Positions 51,530 to 59,595 of a stretch of 64,000 nucleotides of DNA are shown here, piece after piece. The DNA comes from Paenibacillus sediminis (GTDB lineage Bacteria; Bacillota; Bacilli; Paenibacillales; Paenibacillaceae). The first letter of the stretch is position 1; every line of letters starts with the position of its first letter. The DNA is taken from the NCBI RefSeq assembly GCF_017873765.1, contig NZ_JAGGKP010000001.1, forward strand, positions 992,001 to 1,056,000. The letters are read 5' to 3'. A program made the position numbers and the translations under genes. Under the pieces are notes generated by a model. It was not told the DNA's origin. It saw only the letters and a program-made list of their open reading frames with translations, and did no database searches.

Positions 51530-54500
51530 TCTGAAGCGAGCAGAGATTCGTAGAGTTGTGTCGTCGTTGTCATTGGCTTGACGCCCAGCTCACGTTCCAG
51601 TACACGTACGCATTTCTGGTACCACTTAATAGCCAAATTACGGTTACCCAGCGCACAATGACATAGCATCAAAAGACGATATGCTTCTTCCCAGCACGCA
51701 TCCTTCTCGAGTATTTGTTCACAGTAATGAACCGCTTCTTCGCACCGCTTCTGCTCCCAATAATAATGAACTAGCCGCTCGGCACCGCGTAGATACAACA
51801 CCTGAAGACGCTCTCGCTCTTCTATGCTCCAGTCCTCATACCGCCGATCCGGCATATAATCCCCTTTATAAAGGGCAAGTCCTCTCTCAAGAGAATGAAT
51901 CGCTTTCTGAGTATCCTTCTCCTCAAGACCGCTGCGAATCCAGCTTTCAAATTCGATCACATCGAGTTCTAGACCGGAAGCAAGATTTAGTCCATAAGCG
52001 CTACCATGTCTTTGAATAAAGAACGGCGTTGACCTGGCTCGCCGCTGCGGCTCTAGCGTTGTATTTAAAGCGTTTAAGGCGACCTTAAAATCCCGGTTAG
52101 CGGCTTTTTCAAGAAGTTCTCCGAATAGTAGAGTGATAATCTCTTCTTTCGGAACAAGCTGATCTCTTTTGTTGACGAGCAATTGGAACAGCTCCTTCGC
52201 TTTACCGCGCTGCCAATTTTTCTCAACGATAGGCTTATTTCCGAGCCACACTTTAAAATCACCTAGTGTTTCAATACGAAGTGTATAACCAGGGTGATAG
52301 GTTAGCTGCTCCAAACCGAGCTTGGTGAGCAGGACGTTCACATAATGAGATTGAATATCCTGTTTTTGAGCCTCGATAAGAAGCGGCGCCAACTGCTCAA
52401 TATTACGAGGTCCGAACAGCGTTCTTTTTTGTATCAGGAAATCGTACTGTCCAGTCTGTGCCTGCTTTAAGAAGCGTTCCATGTAGACCAGGAAATCGTC
52501 TCGCCTTTCTTCATGATAGGCAAGCAATGCTTGCCAGAGAAGTGTTACCGTAAGTCCGTAGCTGTCTCCGCACTGCATAAACCGCTCGTAACATTCAGCA
52601 AAGAACACGCCTGCTTTGCCATACTCTTCTTCATAGTAAAAAGAAATGCCTATTCCTAAACGAATTAAAGTGGACAGCCATTCATCCTTCACCTTCTCCG
52701 TTTCAGCTAATGCTTCTGCACTATACTGATTCGCCGTATCATGCAGACCCTCCCGGGCATAGAGAAGTCCGAGTCCCATTAAAGGCTCAGCTCTTCCTCT
52801 CGATACGTTAAGCCGCTCCATAATGTCCAGTGCTGTCTGATAGCAAGTAAGCGCTACCGAAAAATCATACTTCGGAAGCAGCTGCGCCGCATGTCCGAGC
52901 CTCATCCACCCGCATGCTTCTACAAAAGGAGCCTTCAGCTGAATGCCTTGCAGCATACCTTGCTGTGCTAGACGTTTTGCTTCCTCAGGCTCACCAAGCA
53001 TTGCCTCGATTAGGGAGAGAAGTATATCGGCTTCCCGATGAGAACGAGGTAACATATGTTCACCCTGTAACGATTCAGTGCTTTTAATAAGTTCAATTAT
53101 TTTTTTCGATTGCTTAAGTCTTCCAGTTCGAAGATGAAGTCTGGCTTCAAGTAACTCTTCTTGAAAGTCGTGCTGCAGACTGCGGCATCGCTCATACCAC
53201 ACCTCAGCATCAACAGCACGCCCCAAATTAATTAAATTTTCTGCCATTAGGCTGTATTGTCTAATCAAATGCTCTTGTTCACAATCGTCCAGGCTCTCGA
53301 GCAAGTCGATCGCTTGCGTCAATAACGCTTCTGCTTTACCAGGCTGTATCGTGTCTAGATAAATTCTCGCCTGACCCTCAAGCCCGAAGCTGTGACTTAG
53401 TGAGTCTCTTGCAGCATTTGCTAGTTTCTCACCTCTCACATAACATTCGAGAGCCAGGTCATAAGCTGAACGATAGCGATAGATGTCTCCTTCATAAATC
53501 CACAGTAAATAACTGCGGTCTTTATACTCTTTTGGCAAGCGATTAATTTTCTCAAGCAATCCTTCGAGCTGACCCTTTTCCAGCATCATTTTTCCGAAAT
53601 TTTGCAGCAATTCAGAATACCGCTCCCACTCCTCAATTGTTTCGAGGTGGGATAATGCTTGCAGTTCAGCATTTTTCATAACATAATACTCTGCAGCCTT
53701 TCGGTTCAGTTCAACAAATAATTCATTTTTGCGAGCTAACTGACTTAACAGAAAATCCCGAAACAGTCCATGGTATCGATAGTAGCCCTCACCTAGGTTC
53801 ACGATGAACAGATTATGCGTGGTAATCACATCAATTATGTCCTGAGAATCTTGAGTTGACAGCAAATAGTTGCATACATCAGCATTCAAATCCTCTAAAA
53901 CACTCGTTCGCTCTAGAAAATGCTGTATACTCGATGTCTGTTTCATCAGCACTTCCATAGCTAAAAATCGAAATAAATCGCCCATTGTATCTGAATAATT
54001 CGACAGAACGGTTGCTACGTCACTTCCATCAAGCATTAATCGTTGCCAAATGAGCTGAACCGCAATCACCCAGCCTTCTGTAACATTGTATATTTGAATC
54101 GCTTCTTCCGGCTTGAGTTCGTATTCATAGTAATCCGTAAATAGAACTTCTATTTCTTCTGCCGAAAAGGATAAATCTTTTTCATCCAGTTCAAGAAGAT
54201 CTCCCCGTACTTTTAATGTGGTTAAATAATCCCAACCCGGACCTGTACGGCTGACTACTACCAAATGGAATCCACCTGGCAAATGCTGAATCAAGTAGTT
54301 CATAAAGGTGTTAATAGCATCTGACGATCCTACTAAATGATAATCATCGATAACAAGCAGGCTGCCTTCGGGCAGCAGCAAAAGCTCGTTGATAAAAGTC
54401 TCACAGAGATTCAAAATGTCATTGCTTCGAGTGTAAGGCTCCTCATCGGAGATTATGTCAAGCAATTCCGCACCAAATGTCGGTTGGATTGAGCGAAGTG

Positions 54501-54759
54501 AGCAAATCAGATAATGAACAAATGGAATTAAATCATCGTCATGCGTGCCGGCAGAATACCAACTAAAATCACCCGGTTCAGAATGCAAATAAGAAGCAAG
54601 AGCGGTACTTTTACCATATCCCGGACCCGAATGAACGAGCGTCATTTTATACTGTTTCATTCGTTTCAATTTCTTCGTCAACTCAGCTTTGTGTAATATT
54701 TGCGTTTTCAATTGCGGCGGCGTTAATTTCGTCTTCAAGATGAATTTGTTGTTCTTCAT
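51514..54759 (-). CDS. STAND-type ATPase regulator with C-terminal winged helix and BTAD domain
   Basis: A 1081-residue regulator. An N-terminal MalT-like signal-transduction ATPase (Walker A HSGPGYGKST, about residues 45-54; Walker B SLLVIDDYHLVG) is followed by a long TPR-type helical region (about residues 370-830), an OmpR-like winged helix (LGDFKVWLGNKPIVEKNWQRGKAKELFQLLVNKR, about 850-930) and a bacterial transcriptional activator domain (BTAD, 940-1075). Ligand or protein binding probably switches the ATPase, and the C-terminus then activates transcription. The ATG at 54759 follows GGGAG by 8 nt. It lies between the ligase gene and the Liv genes, so these are the likely targets. Confidence 0.88.
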   Translation of the reverse strand: MKNNKFILKTKLTPPQLKTQILHKAELTKKLKRMKQYKMTLVHSGPGYGKSTALASYLHSEPGDFSWYSAGTHDDDLIPFVHYLICSLRSIQPTFGAELLDIISDEEPYTRSNDILNLCETFINELLLLPEGSLLVIDDYHLVGSSDAINTFMNYLIQHLPGGFHLVVVSRTGPGWDYLTTLKVRGDLLELDEKDLSFSAEEIEVLFTDYYEYELKPEEAIQIYNVTEGWVIAVQLIWQRLMLDGSDVATVLSNYSDTMGDLFRFLAMEVLMKQTSSIQHFLERTSVLEDLNADVCNYLLSTQDSQDIIDVITTHNLFIVNLGEGYYRYHGLFRDFLLSQLARKNELFVELNRKAAEYYVMKNAELQALSHLETIEEWERYSELLQNFGKMMLEKGQLEGLLEKINRLPKEYKDRSYLLWIYEGDIYRYRSAYDLALECYVRGEKLANAARDSLSHSFGLEGQARIYLDTIQPGKAEALLTQAIDLLESLDDCEQEHLIRQYSLMAENLINLGRAVDAEVWYERCRSLQHDFQEELLEARLHLRTGRLKQSKKIIELIKSTESLQGEHMLPRSHREADILLSLIEAMLGEPEEAKRLAQQGMLQGIQLKAPFVEACGWMRLGHAAQLLPKYDFSVALTCYQTALDIMERLNVSRGRAEPLMGLGLLYAREGLHDTANQYSAEALAETEKVKDEWLSTLIRLGIGISFYYEEEYGKAGVFFAECYERFMQCGDSYGLTVTLLWQALLAYHEERRDDFLVYMERFLKQAQTGQYDFLIQKRTLFGPRNIEQLAPLLIEAQKQDIQSHYVNVLLTKLGLEQLTYHPGYTLRIETLGDFKVWLGNKPIVEKNWQRGKAKELFQLLVNKRDQLVPKEEIITLLFGELLEKAANRDFKVALNALNTTLEPQRRARSTPFFIQRHGSAYGLNLASGLELDVIEFESWIRSGLEEKDTQKAIHSLERGLALYKGDYMPDRRYEDWSIEERERLQVLYLRGAERLVHYYWEQKRCEEAVHYCEQILEKDACWEEAYRLLMLCHCALGNRNLAIKWYQKCVRVLERELGVKPMTTTTQLYESLLASDVTHL

Positions 54760-54787
54760 CGGCAACGCTCCCGTGATGATTTATTTC

Positions 54788-56305
54788 CTATATTTTACCA
54801 TAACTATGATCATGAATGATGCGAATTTTATCGATTTTGCCAACAGCTGTTTTTGGCAGTTCTTCTGCGAAGACGAAACGCTTTGGTATTTTATATTTTC
54901 CAATCGATGCAGCGCAATATTGCTTTAGGGTTTCTTCATCGAGATGAGCTCCGCTTTTAAGTACGAGTACAGCTATTACCTGCTCTCCCCATTTTTCGTC
55001 TGGAATGCCCACTACCGCCGCCTCTTCTATATATGGATGCTGCTGAAGCAAGTGCTCGACTTCAAGTGGATATACGTTTTCTCCGCCGGTAATAATCATA
55101 TCTTTTTTACGACCCATAATGTAAAAGAATCCTTCGTCATCCCTTCTTCCCAAATCTCCTGTATGAAACCATCTGTCCGAGAAGGCTTCTTCTGTCTCTT
55201 TAGGCAGATTCCAATAGGAGTGAAATAAGTGGCCACCCTTCAATAAAATTTCCCCTACTTCACCAACGACCGCTGTCTCCCCGTGATTATTAACAATCTT
55301 AATATCATTCAGCATCATCGGCATACCGACTGAGCCTACATGTTTAGCCGCTTCCGAAGGATCAATGAAGAAATTGTTAGGTCCTGCTTCCGTCATCCCA
55401 TATCCTTCTTTAAATGCAAGTCCTTTCGAGGCAAAAGCTTCATAAATTGTATGCGGACATGGTGCACCGCCAGACAGGAATGTGTGCATGGTTGGAAAAG
55501 AAGCTTCAGCAAACACTTCGGATTGTGTAAGCATGTGATACATCGTCGGAACAAGAAGCACGAGCGTGCAACGTTCACGGCGGACGATCTCGACGAACGT
55601 CTCAGGACGAAATGACTTACAGACGATAACCGTCCCGCCGATTTGAAGAATAGGCAAAGACAACGCATTTAATCCGCCTGTATGGAACATAGGCATATAT
55701 GTAGGCGTGATGTCTCTTGATGTTAAATTCCAACTAACAACCGTATTTATGGCATTCCAGAACATAGAGGCATGAGATAACACAACCCCCTTCGGTTTAC
55801 CTGTGGTGCCGCCCGTATAGATGATCGAGAGTGGATCGTCCATTTTCAGTGCAGGATTCGAGGTTGGAGCTGCAGTCATCCTAATGATGTCATCGTACTC
55901 CTTGCCTGCTGCTTTCATAAGTTTGAAATGACTCTCTTGAACTTTCGTGAGCACATTTCCGTTTATTTCGTCCAAGTCTGGATGAACAGCAATAACTTTA
56001 GGATCGCAGTTATGTATGATATAATCCAGCTCGGGTGCTGCAAGCCGCCAATTTAGCGGAACGAAGATCGCACCTAACTTGGCGCAAGCGAATAGCATAT
56101 CAAAATAACAGACGTCATTGGGAGATAATAAGGCTACTCTATCTCCTTTCTCGACGCCTTGACTTTGCAAATATGCAGCAATGCTTAGAAAGCGTCTATC
56201 CATGTCACGATAGGTCCATCTCTCTCCGGTTTGTCCATCTACGACAGCAATGTGACTCGGATTCAACCGACATCGTTTCTCAAACCAATTCACCGTGTTA
56301 TCCAT
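54788..56305 (-). CDS. Acyl-CoA ligase (AMP-forming)
   Basis: A 505-residue ANL-superfamily ligase: P-loop SIIYTGGTTGKPKGVVLSH, FKEGYGMTEAGP, WFHTGDLGRRDDEGFFYIMGRKKDMIITGGENVYPLEVE and the C-terminal lysine PKTAVGKIDK. It makes an acyl-CoA from a free carboxylic acid with ATP. GGAGGG is 7 nt before the ATG at 56305, whereas the open frame extends to 56383 over the promoter. It is first in the long operon. Chain length or aromatic preference cannot be fixed by eye. Confidence 0.92.
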   Translation of the reverse strand: MDNTVNWFEKRCRLNPSHIAVVDGQTGERWTYRDMDRRFLSIAAYLQSQGVEKGDRVALLSPNDVCYFDMLFACAKLGAIFVPLNWRLAAPELDYIIHNCDPKVIAVHPDLDEINGNVLTKVQESHFKLMKAAGKEYDDIIRMTAAPTSNPALKMDDPLSIIYTGGTTGKPKGVVLSHASMFWNAINTVVSWNLTSRDITPTYMPMFHTGGLNALSLPILQIGGTVIVCKSFRPETFVEIVRRERCTLVLLVPTMYHMLTQSEVFAEASFPTMHTFLSGGAPCPHTIYEAFASKGLAFKEGYGMTEAGPNNFFIDPSEAAKHVGSVGMPMMLNDIKIVNNHGETAVVGEVGEILLKGGHLFHSYWNLPKETEEAFSDRWFHTGDLGRRDDEGFFYIMGRKKDMIITGGENVYPLEVEHLLQQHPYIEEAAVVGIPDEKWGEQVIAVLVLKSGAHLDEETLKQYCAASIGKYKIPKRFVFAEELPKTAVGKIDKIRIIHDHSYGKI

Positions 56306-56329
56306 ACATATCCCTCCATCATGCTCTTC

Positions 56330-56377
56330 CTTATACGTACTTTCAGTTAACATTAAAGCGGTTACATTTAAGTTACA
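56330..56377 (-). promoter_or_regulatory. Promoter with 11-bp-period direct repeats before the acyl-CoA ligase gene
   Basis: On the minus strand TGTAAC-N5-TGTAAC (56361-56377), then a third degenerate half TGTTAAC (56346-56352), precede a -10-like TATAAG (56330-56335). The first two halves have the same 11-bp period as the repeat at 51513-51529 and share 14 of 17 bases with it. This is a candidate binding site for the BTAD regulator. Confidence 0.5.
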
Positions 56378-56401
56378 CAGCATGATTCATGAACAAAAGA
56401 T

Positions 56402-56438
56402 AGAGCCAGCAAGCATCCAATCATGCTTGCCGACTCTA
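56402..56438 (-). terminator. Terminator of the GTG-start small membrane protein gene
   Basis: GCAAGCAT, loop CCAATC and ATGCTTGC, extended by AGAG/CTCT, form a stem 47 bp past the stop at 56485, with a TCTTTT tail on the minus strand. Confidence 0.6.
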
Positions 56439-56484
56439 GAATCAGCTCTTAGAACCTCATTGACATAAAGCCCCTTGAGTTGAG

Positions 56485-56811
56485 TTATATAAATAGAAAC
56501 GGAATGAGGAATAACAAAGCAATTGACGCCCAAGCCAATGACCCATATCCATATCCATATCCATATGGATAACCATAACCAAAGGCAGAAGTTTTGGCCT
56601 TGTTCATTTGTTCGATCATTTGTTTTTTTGCTTTAGCCGGCTGTAAAGATAAGACTGTTGCCCCTGCATATGGATTATCAAAGAATAATCCATCATTAGT
56701 TGCATCCCTAACTGTGCCAACCACTTGTGTACCGTCATATAATACTGCACATACTGGACGCCCGATATATGGTCTACAGCCATCTGCTGAAATCGGATTG
56801 ATGAACTCCAC
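56485..56811 (-). CDS. Small SH3/LSm-like protein with GY-repeat and membrane helix
   Basis: A 108-residue protein: an N-terminal beta-barrel-like segment (IGRPVCAVLYDGTQVVGTVRDATNDGLFFDN), a charged helix (KAKKQMIEQMNKAK), a low-complexity FGYGYPYGYGYGYG stretch coded by CCATAT hexamer repeats and a C-terminal membrane helix. It starts with GTG 7 nt after GGGAGG. Its first 45 residues match the pattern of the gene at 57698-58084, making them paralogues on either side of the methyltransferase. Function unknown. Confidence 0.68.
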   Translation of the reverse strand: MEFINPISADGCRPYIGRPVCAVLYDGTQVVGTVRDATNDGLFFDNPYAGATVLSLQPAKAKKQMIEQMNKAKTSAFGYGYPYGYGYGYGSLAWASIALLFLIPFLFI

Positions 56812-56964
56812 TCCAATTCCTCCCTTCTAAAGTAATCTATTTATATTATTCGTTTAGATAGCGGTTCGTCATATATACATGTACCTGGGTTTTGAATTTT
56901 ACGGAAGATTACCCATGTGCACAATTTTTAATGATACATTTAATAATTGGAGGTGCATTGAAAG

Positions 56965-57705
56965 TTGAAGTATGATGACATTGTTGCTGCCATCGGAGAA
57001 GGTGCGGCACACCCGGGCGGATTCGAAAGCACCCTGTTACTGCTTCAGGATTATGACATTCCGATAGAAGCACATATACTAGAAATCGGCTGCGGAACAG
57101 GGAAAACTGCCTGCCATCTAGCCCAGCTGGGCTATAATGTTACAGCTGTTGATCGTAATAAAACGATGCTCGAAAAGGCAAAAAAACGATCCGAAATGCT
57201 TGGTGTCCATGTCAATTTCAAAGTAGAAGACGCCACTTCGTTATCATTTGAAGATAACCAATTTGATGTCGTATTTGTTGAATCTGTAACCATATTTAAT
57301 GATGCAGAGGCGGCTCTAAAACAATATTATCGAGTATTGTCTCATGGAGGATGGTTATATGATCGGGAATTGTATCAGGAGAAGCGTCACCCCGAGCTAA
57401 TCGCTAAAATGAGTGAGCTGTATGGTAATACCTATTTGCCAACTTACGGCGAATGGAAACAATTTATTACTTCTGCTGGATTTGTAGATCTAAAGGTATG
57501 GAATCCTCCGCAAGGTTCTCGTAGTCTATTTGAAACTAAAAATCAAAACAGAACGATAGACCCGCTTCAAATCATCGACTTTGATGTTCTTCTTGATCCC
57601 TCACTACCTCACTTCTTTGAAAAAAATGAAGCATTTATTACTCAATTTTCCGATTATTTATCGTATGCTGTTTTTATTGGGCAAAAAAAAATAGTTGCTA
57701 TATAA
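56965..57705 (+). CDS. Class I SAM-dependent methyltransferase
   Basis: A 246-residue methyltransferase: motif I ILEIGCGTGKTACHLAQLGYNVTAVD, motif II-type VEDATSLSFEDNQFDVVFVESVTIF and the post-II YYRVLSHGGWLYDREL. Substrates of such UbiE/Methyltransf_11-like enzymes range from small molecules to lipids. A TTG start at 56965 lies 9 nt after TTGGAGGTG. It stands alone on the plus strand, and its 3' end overlaps the convergent small membrane gene by 8 bp. Substrate unknown. Confidence 0.85.
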   Translation: MKYDDIVAAIGEGAAHPGGFESTLLLLQDYDIPIEAHILEIGCGTGKTACHLAQLGYNVTAVDRNKTMLEKAKKRSEMLGVHVNFKVEDATSLSFEDNQFDVVFVESVTIFNDAEAALKQYYRVLSHGGWLYDRELYQEKRHPELIAKMSELYGNTYLPTYGEWKQFITSAGFVDLKVWNPPQGSRSLFETKNQNRTIDPLQIIDFDVLLDPSLPHFFEKNEAFITQFSDYLSYAVFIGQKKIVAI

Positions 57706-58084
57706 TAAATTTCCCTAGAAGCGGCATCATCGTCTGCATCACGTTAAATCCGATTCGGATAGCTGGGAAAATTCTACCCCAATTCATGCCGCCCGATCCA
57801 GAACCCCCATTATACGCAGACGAACCATTAGGAAACGAATTGAATGATCCACTGCTATTTCCTCCGAAGCCGAATAAAGATCCTAGAAACCCACTGACCT
57901 GAGCTCGTTCTGGTTCCTTTCCTTCCTGCATTGCTCCATCGCCTCTCACGCCGTGAAGGACTACCTCTCCATTATTAATGTCAGCTACTTTCCCTACGTA
58001 ATAGCTTCCGTCATGAAGTACCACACAGACCCACTGGCCAATCCATTCTGATTCAACGGGCTCCGGTACGCGCTTTTTTACCAT
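57698..58084 (-). CDS. Small SH3/LSm-like protein, paralogue of 56485-56811
   Basis: A 128-residue protein: a barrel-like segment (WIGQWVCVVLHDGSYYVGKVADINNGEVVLHG), a Gly/Ser/Asn-rich disordered region (about residues 65-100) and a C-terminal hydrophobic segment (AIRIGFNVMQTMMPLLGKFII). ATG 58084 follows GGAGG by 7 nt. The V-C-x-V-L-x-D-G-x-x-x-V-G-x-V pattern is shared with the gene at 56485. It may be a spore- or envelope-associated protein (inference). No known family recognised. Confidence 0.65.
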   Translation of the reverse strand: MVKKRVPEPVESEWIGQWVCVVLHDGSYYVGKVADINNGEVVLHGVRGDGAMQEGKEPERAQVSGFLGSLFGFGGNSSGSFNSFPNGSSAYNGGSGSGGMNWGRIFPAIRIGFNVMQTMMPLLGKFII

Positions 58085-58189
58085 CTTGATCCCTCCAACC
58101 ATAAATTTGCGTTTACAGAATCATATGCGCTTATTTCATTGCACGCTTGTACGTTTGGAACTCCATTCTTTCTTGTAGGACATATCATT

Positions 58190-58229
58190 GAAAAAGCTGC
58201 CATGAGATATGATCTCAGGCAGCTTTATG
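58190..58229. terminator. Terminator of the nitroreductase gene
   Basis: AAAGCTGCC, an inner TGAGA/TCTCA stem and GGCAGCTTT lie 11 bp past the nitroreductase stop at 58240; the minus strand continues with TTTTC. Confidence 0.75.
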
Positions 58230-58239
58230 TATAACCTTA

Positions 58240-58854
58240 TTATGAATTAAATTTTCCTTCAAAAACAACTTTATTCAGCGGTTTGCGGCCGCTTGGGATT
58301 TCGCGTTCTTGAAGTCCAGCAGGAAGATCGCTCTTATCACCTTGATAGCCAATCGAGATGACAGCATGAAGTTCAATATGATCTGGAATGTTCAGCAGCT
58401 CACGCGCTTTATCTCGGTCAAAACCACCGATTGCATGTGTGGACAATCCTAGCATTTTGGCCTGTAAAGCCATGAAGCCCCAAGCTGTTCCTGCATCAAA
58501 TGCATGCGCCCCGTTAGGATCGCCATTCTCTCTTAGTTTGTCAGAAGCAACCAAAACGAGCACAGGAGCTTTGGTAGCCCACATTTTATTAAAATCACCA
58601 AGAAAACTGTGAAAAACTTGTAACTGTTCTTCTGTTTTGGCAACAATAAAACGCCACGGCTGATCGTTAAAAGAAGAGGGTGCCCAATGAGCGGATTCAA
58701 GAATCGTATTCAAATCTGAATCGGATACTTTTTGACTTGAGTAAGCACGAGGTGACCATCGATTCAGGAACAATGGAGAAACAGGATTTTCTGATTTCCG
58801 GTTAGCTTGGACCTCATCAGTGAGTTTTTCGAGGACAGAATTCAACATACTCAT
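58240..58854 (-). CDS. NAD(P)H-dependent nitroreductase-family flavoprotein
   Basis: A 204-residue nitroreductase (FMN): RWSPRAYSSQKVSDSDLNTILESAHWAPSSFNDQPWRFIV, and GTAWGFMALQAKMLGLSTHAIGGFDRDKARELLNIP. The residues contacting FMN phosphate (RxSxR-like RWSPRA) are visible. It reduces nitro compounds or other electrophiles, or acts as a dehalogenase-like oxidoreductase. Start: the frame opens with GTG 58863, but ATG 58854 is 8 nt after AGAAAGGTG and preferred. Monocistronic. Confidence 0.87.
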   Translation of the reverse strand: MSMLNSVLEKLTDEVQANRKSENPVSPLFLNRWSPRAYSSQKVSDSDLNTILESAHWAPSSFNDQPWRFIVAKTEEQLQVFHSFLGDFNKMWATKAPVLVLVASDKLRENGDPNGAHAFDAGTAWGFMALQAKMLGLSTHAIGGFDRDKARELLNIPDHIELHAVISIGYQGDKSDLPAGLQEREIPSGRKPLNKVVFEGKFNS

Positions 58855-58925
58855 TAAATGCACACCTTTCTAGTTGGAATTTACAAATTTTAATATATCA
58901 CACTGTATATTCGTTAGCAAATATA

Positions 58926-58956
58926 TAAAATAAAGACCCGCGATGTGCGCGAGTCT
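58926..58956 (-). terminator. Terminator of the MFS/PadR operon
   Basis: On the minus strand AGACTCGCG, loop CACAT and CGCGGGTCT (one U-G) are followed by TTATTTTATATATT, 25 bp past the padR stop at 58981. Confidence 0.75.
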
Positions 58957-58980
58957 GAATTCTTCCTTAGAAGAAGCTCT

Positions 58981-59592
58981 CTATTTTGGAAATTTAGTTG
59001 GAAAATTTTTGGTTTCTTTGTCTTTCTCTTCTTCCAAGTCGAGAGGAAGTCCCACTTGACCCATTTTACCTTCACGAACGTCGGCATACAGCCTTTTAAG
59101 CCAAATAAGCTCTGCTTTTGCATGTTCGTACATGCCAATCATAATATGTAGAGCACTTCGCGGTACTGTTTTAATATGCTCTTCATATACTTCATATGCC
59201 AAATTGACACGGTGCTCCACCTCACGGATGCGATTTTCTAATATTTTTGCAATTTTCTCTTGATCTCCATGACGTGCAAAAGCTAGACCGATATACATGG
59301 GGTGGTATACCGGCTCAATTTCTTTAAATTTCTGAAGCAGCAGCTGCTCAAACAACTGTCTTCCTTTTTCTGTTATATGATAGATCGTTTTATCGGGACG
59401 ATTGCCGCTACGCACAACTTTTACCGCCTCGATATACTCTCCTTTGGCCAGTTGGTCAACTGCATAATACAGTGAGCCCATTTGAAGCTTCGTATGCGAA
59501 TCCATCGCACGATCCTTCATCATAATTGTCATCTCATAAGGATGCATGTCGCCTTCTAGCAACAGTCCCAGAATGCACAATTTCATGGACAT
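58981..59592 (-). CDS. PadR family transcriptional regulator
   Basis: A 203-residue PadR-like regulator: a winged helix opening CILGLLLEGDMHPYEMTIMMKDR with QMGSLYYAVDQLAKGEYIEAV and the beta-wing PDKTIYHITEKGRQLFEQLL, followed by the longer helical C-terminal domain (Vir_act_alpha_C type) that forms dimers. It starts 3 bp after the transporter stop, so it is the second gene of the efflux operon. As with other PadR/MFS pairs it probably represses its own operon until a drug binds, through the palindromes near 61151-61204. Confidence 0.88.
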   Translation of the reverse strand: MSMKLCILGLLLEGDMHPYEMTIMMKDRAMDSHTKLQMGSLYYAVDQLAKGEYIEAVKVVRSGNRPDKTIYHITEKGRQLFEQLLLQKFKEIEPVYHPMYIGLAFARHGDQEKIAKILENRIREVEHRVNLAYEVYEEHIKTVPRSALHIMIGMYEHAKAELIWLKRLYADVREGKMGQVGLPLDLEEEKDKETKNFPTKFPK

Positions 59593-59595
59593 AAT

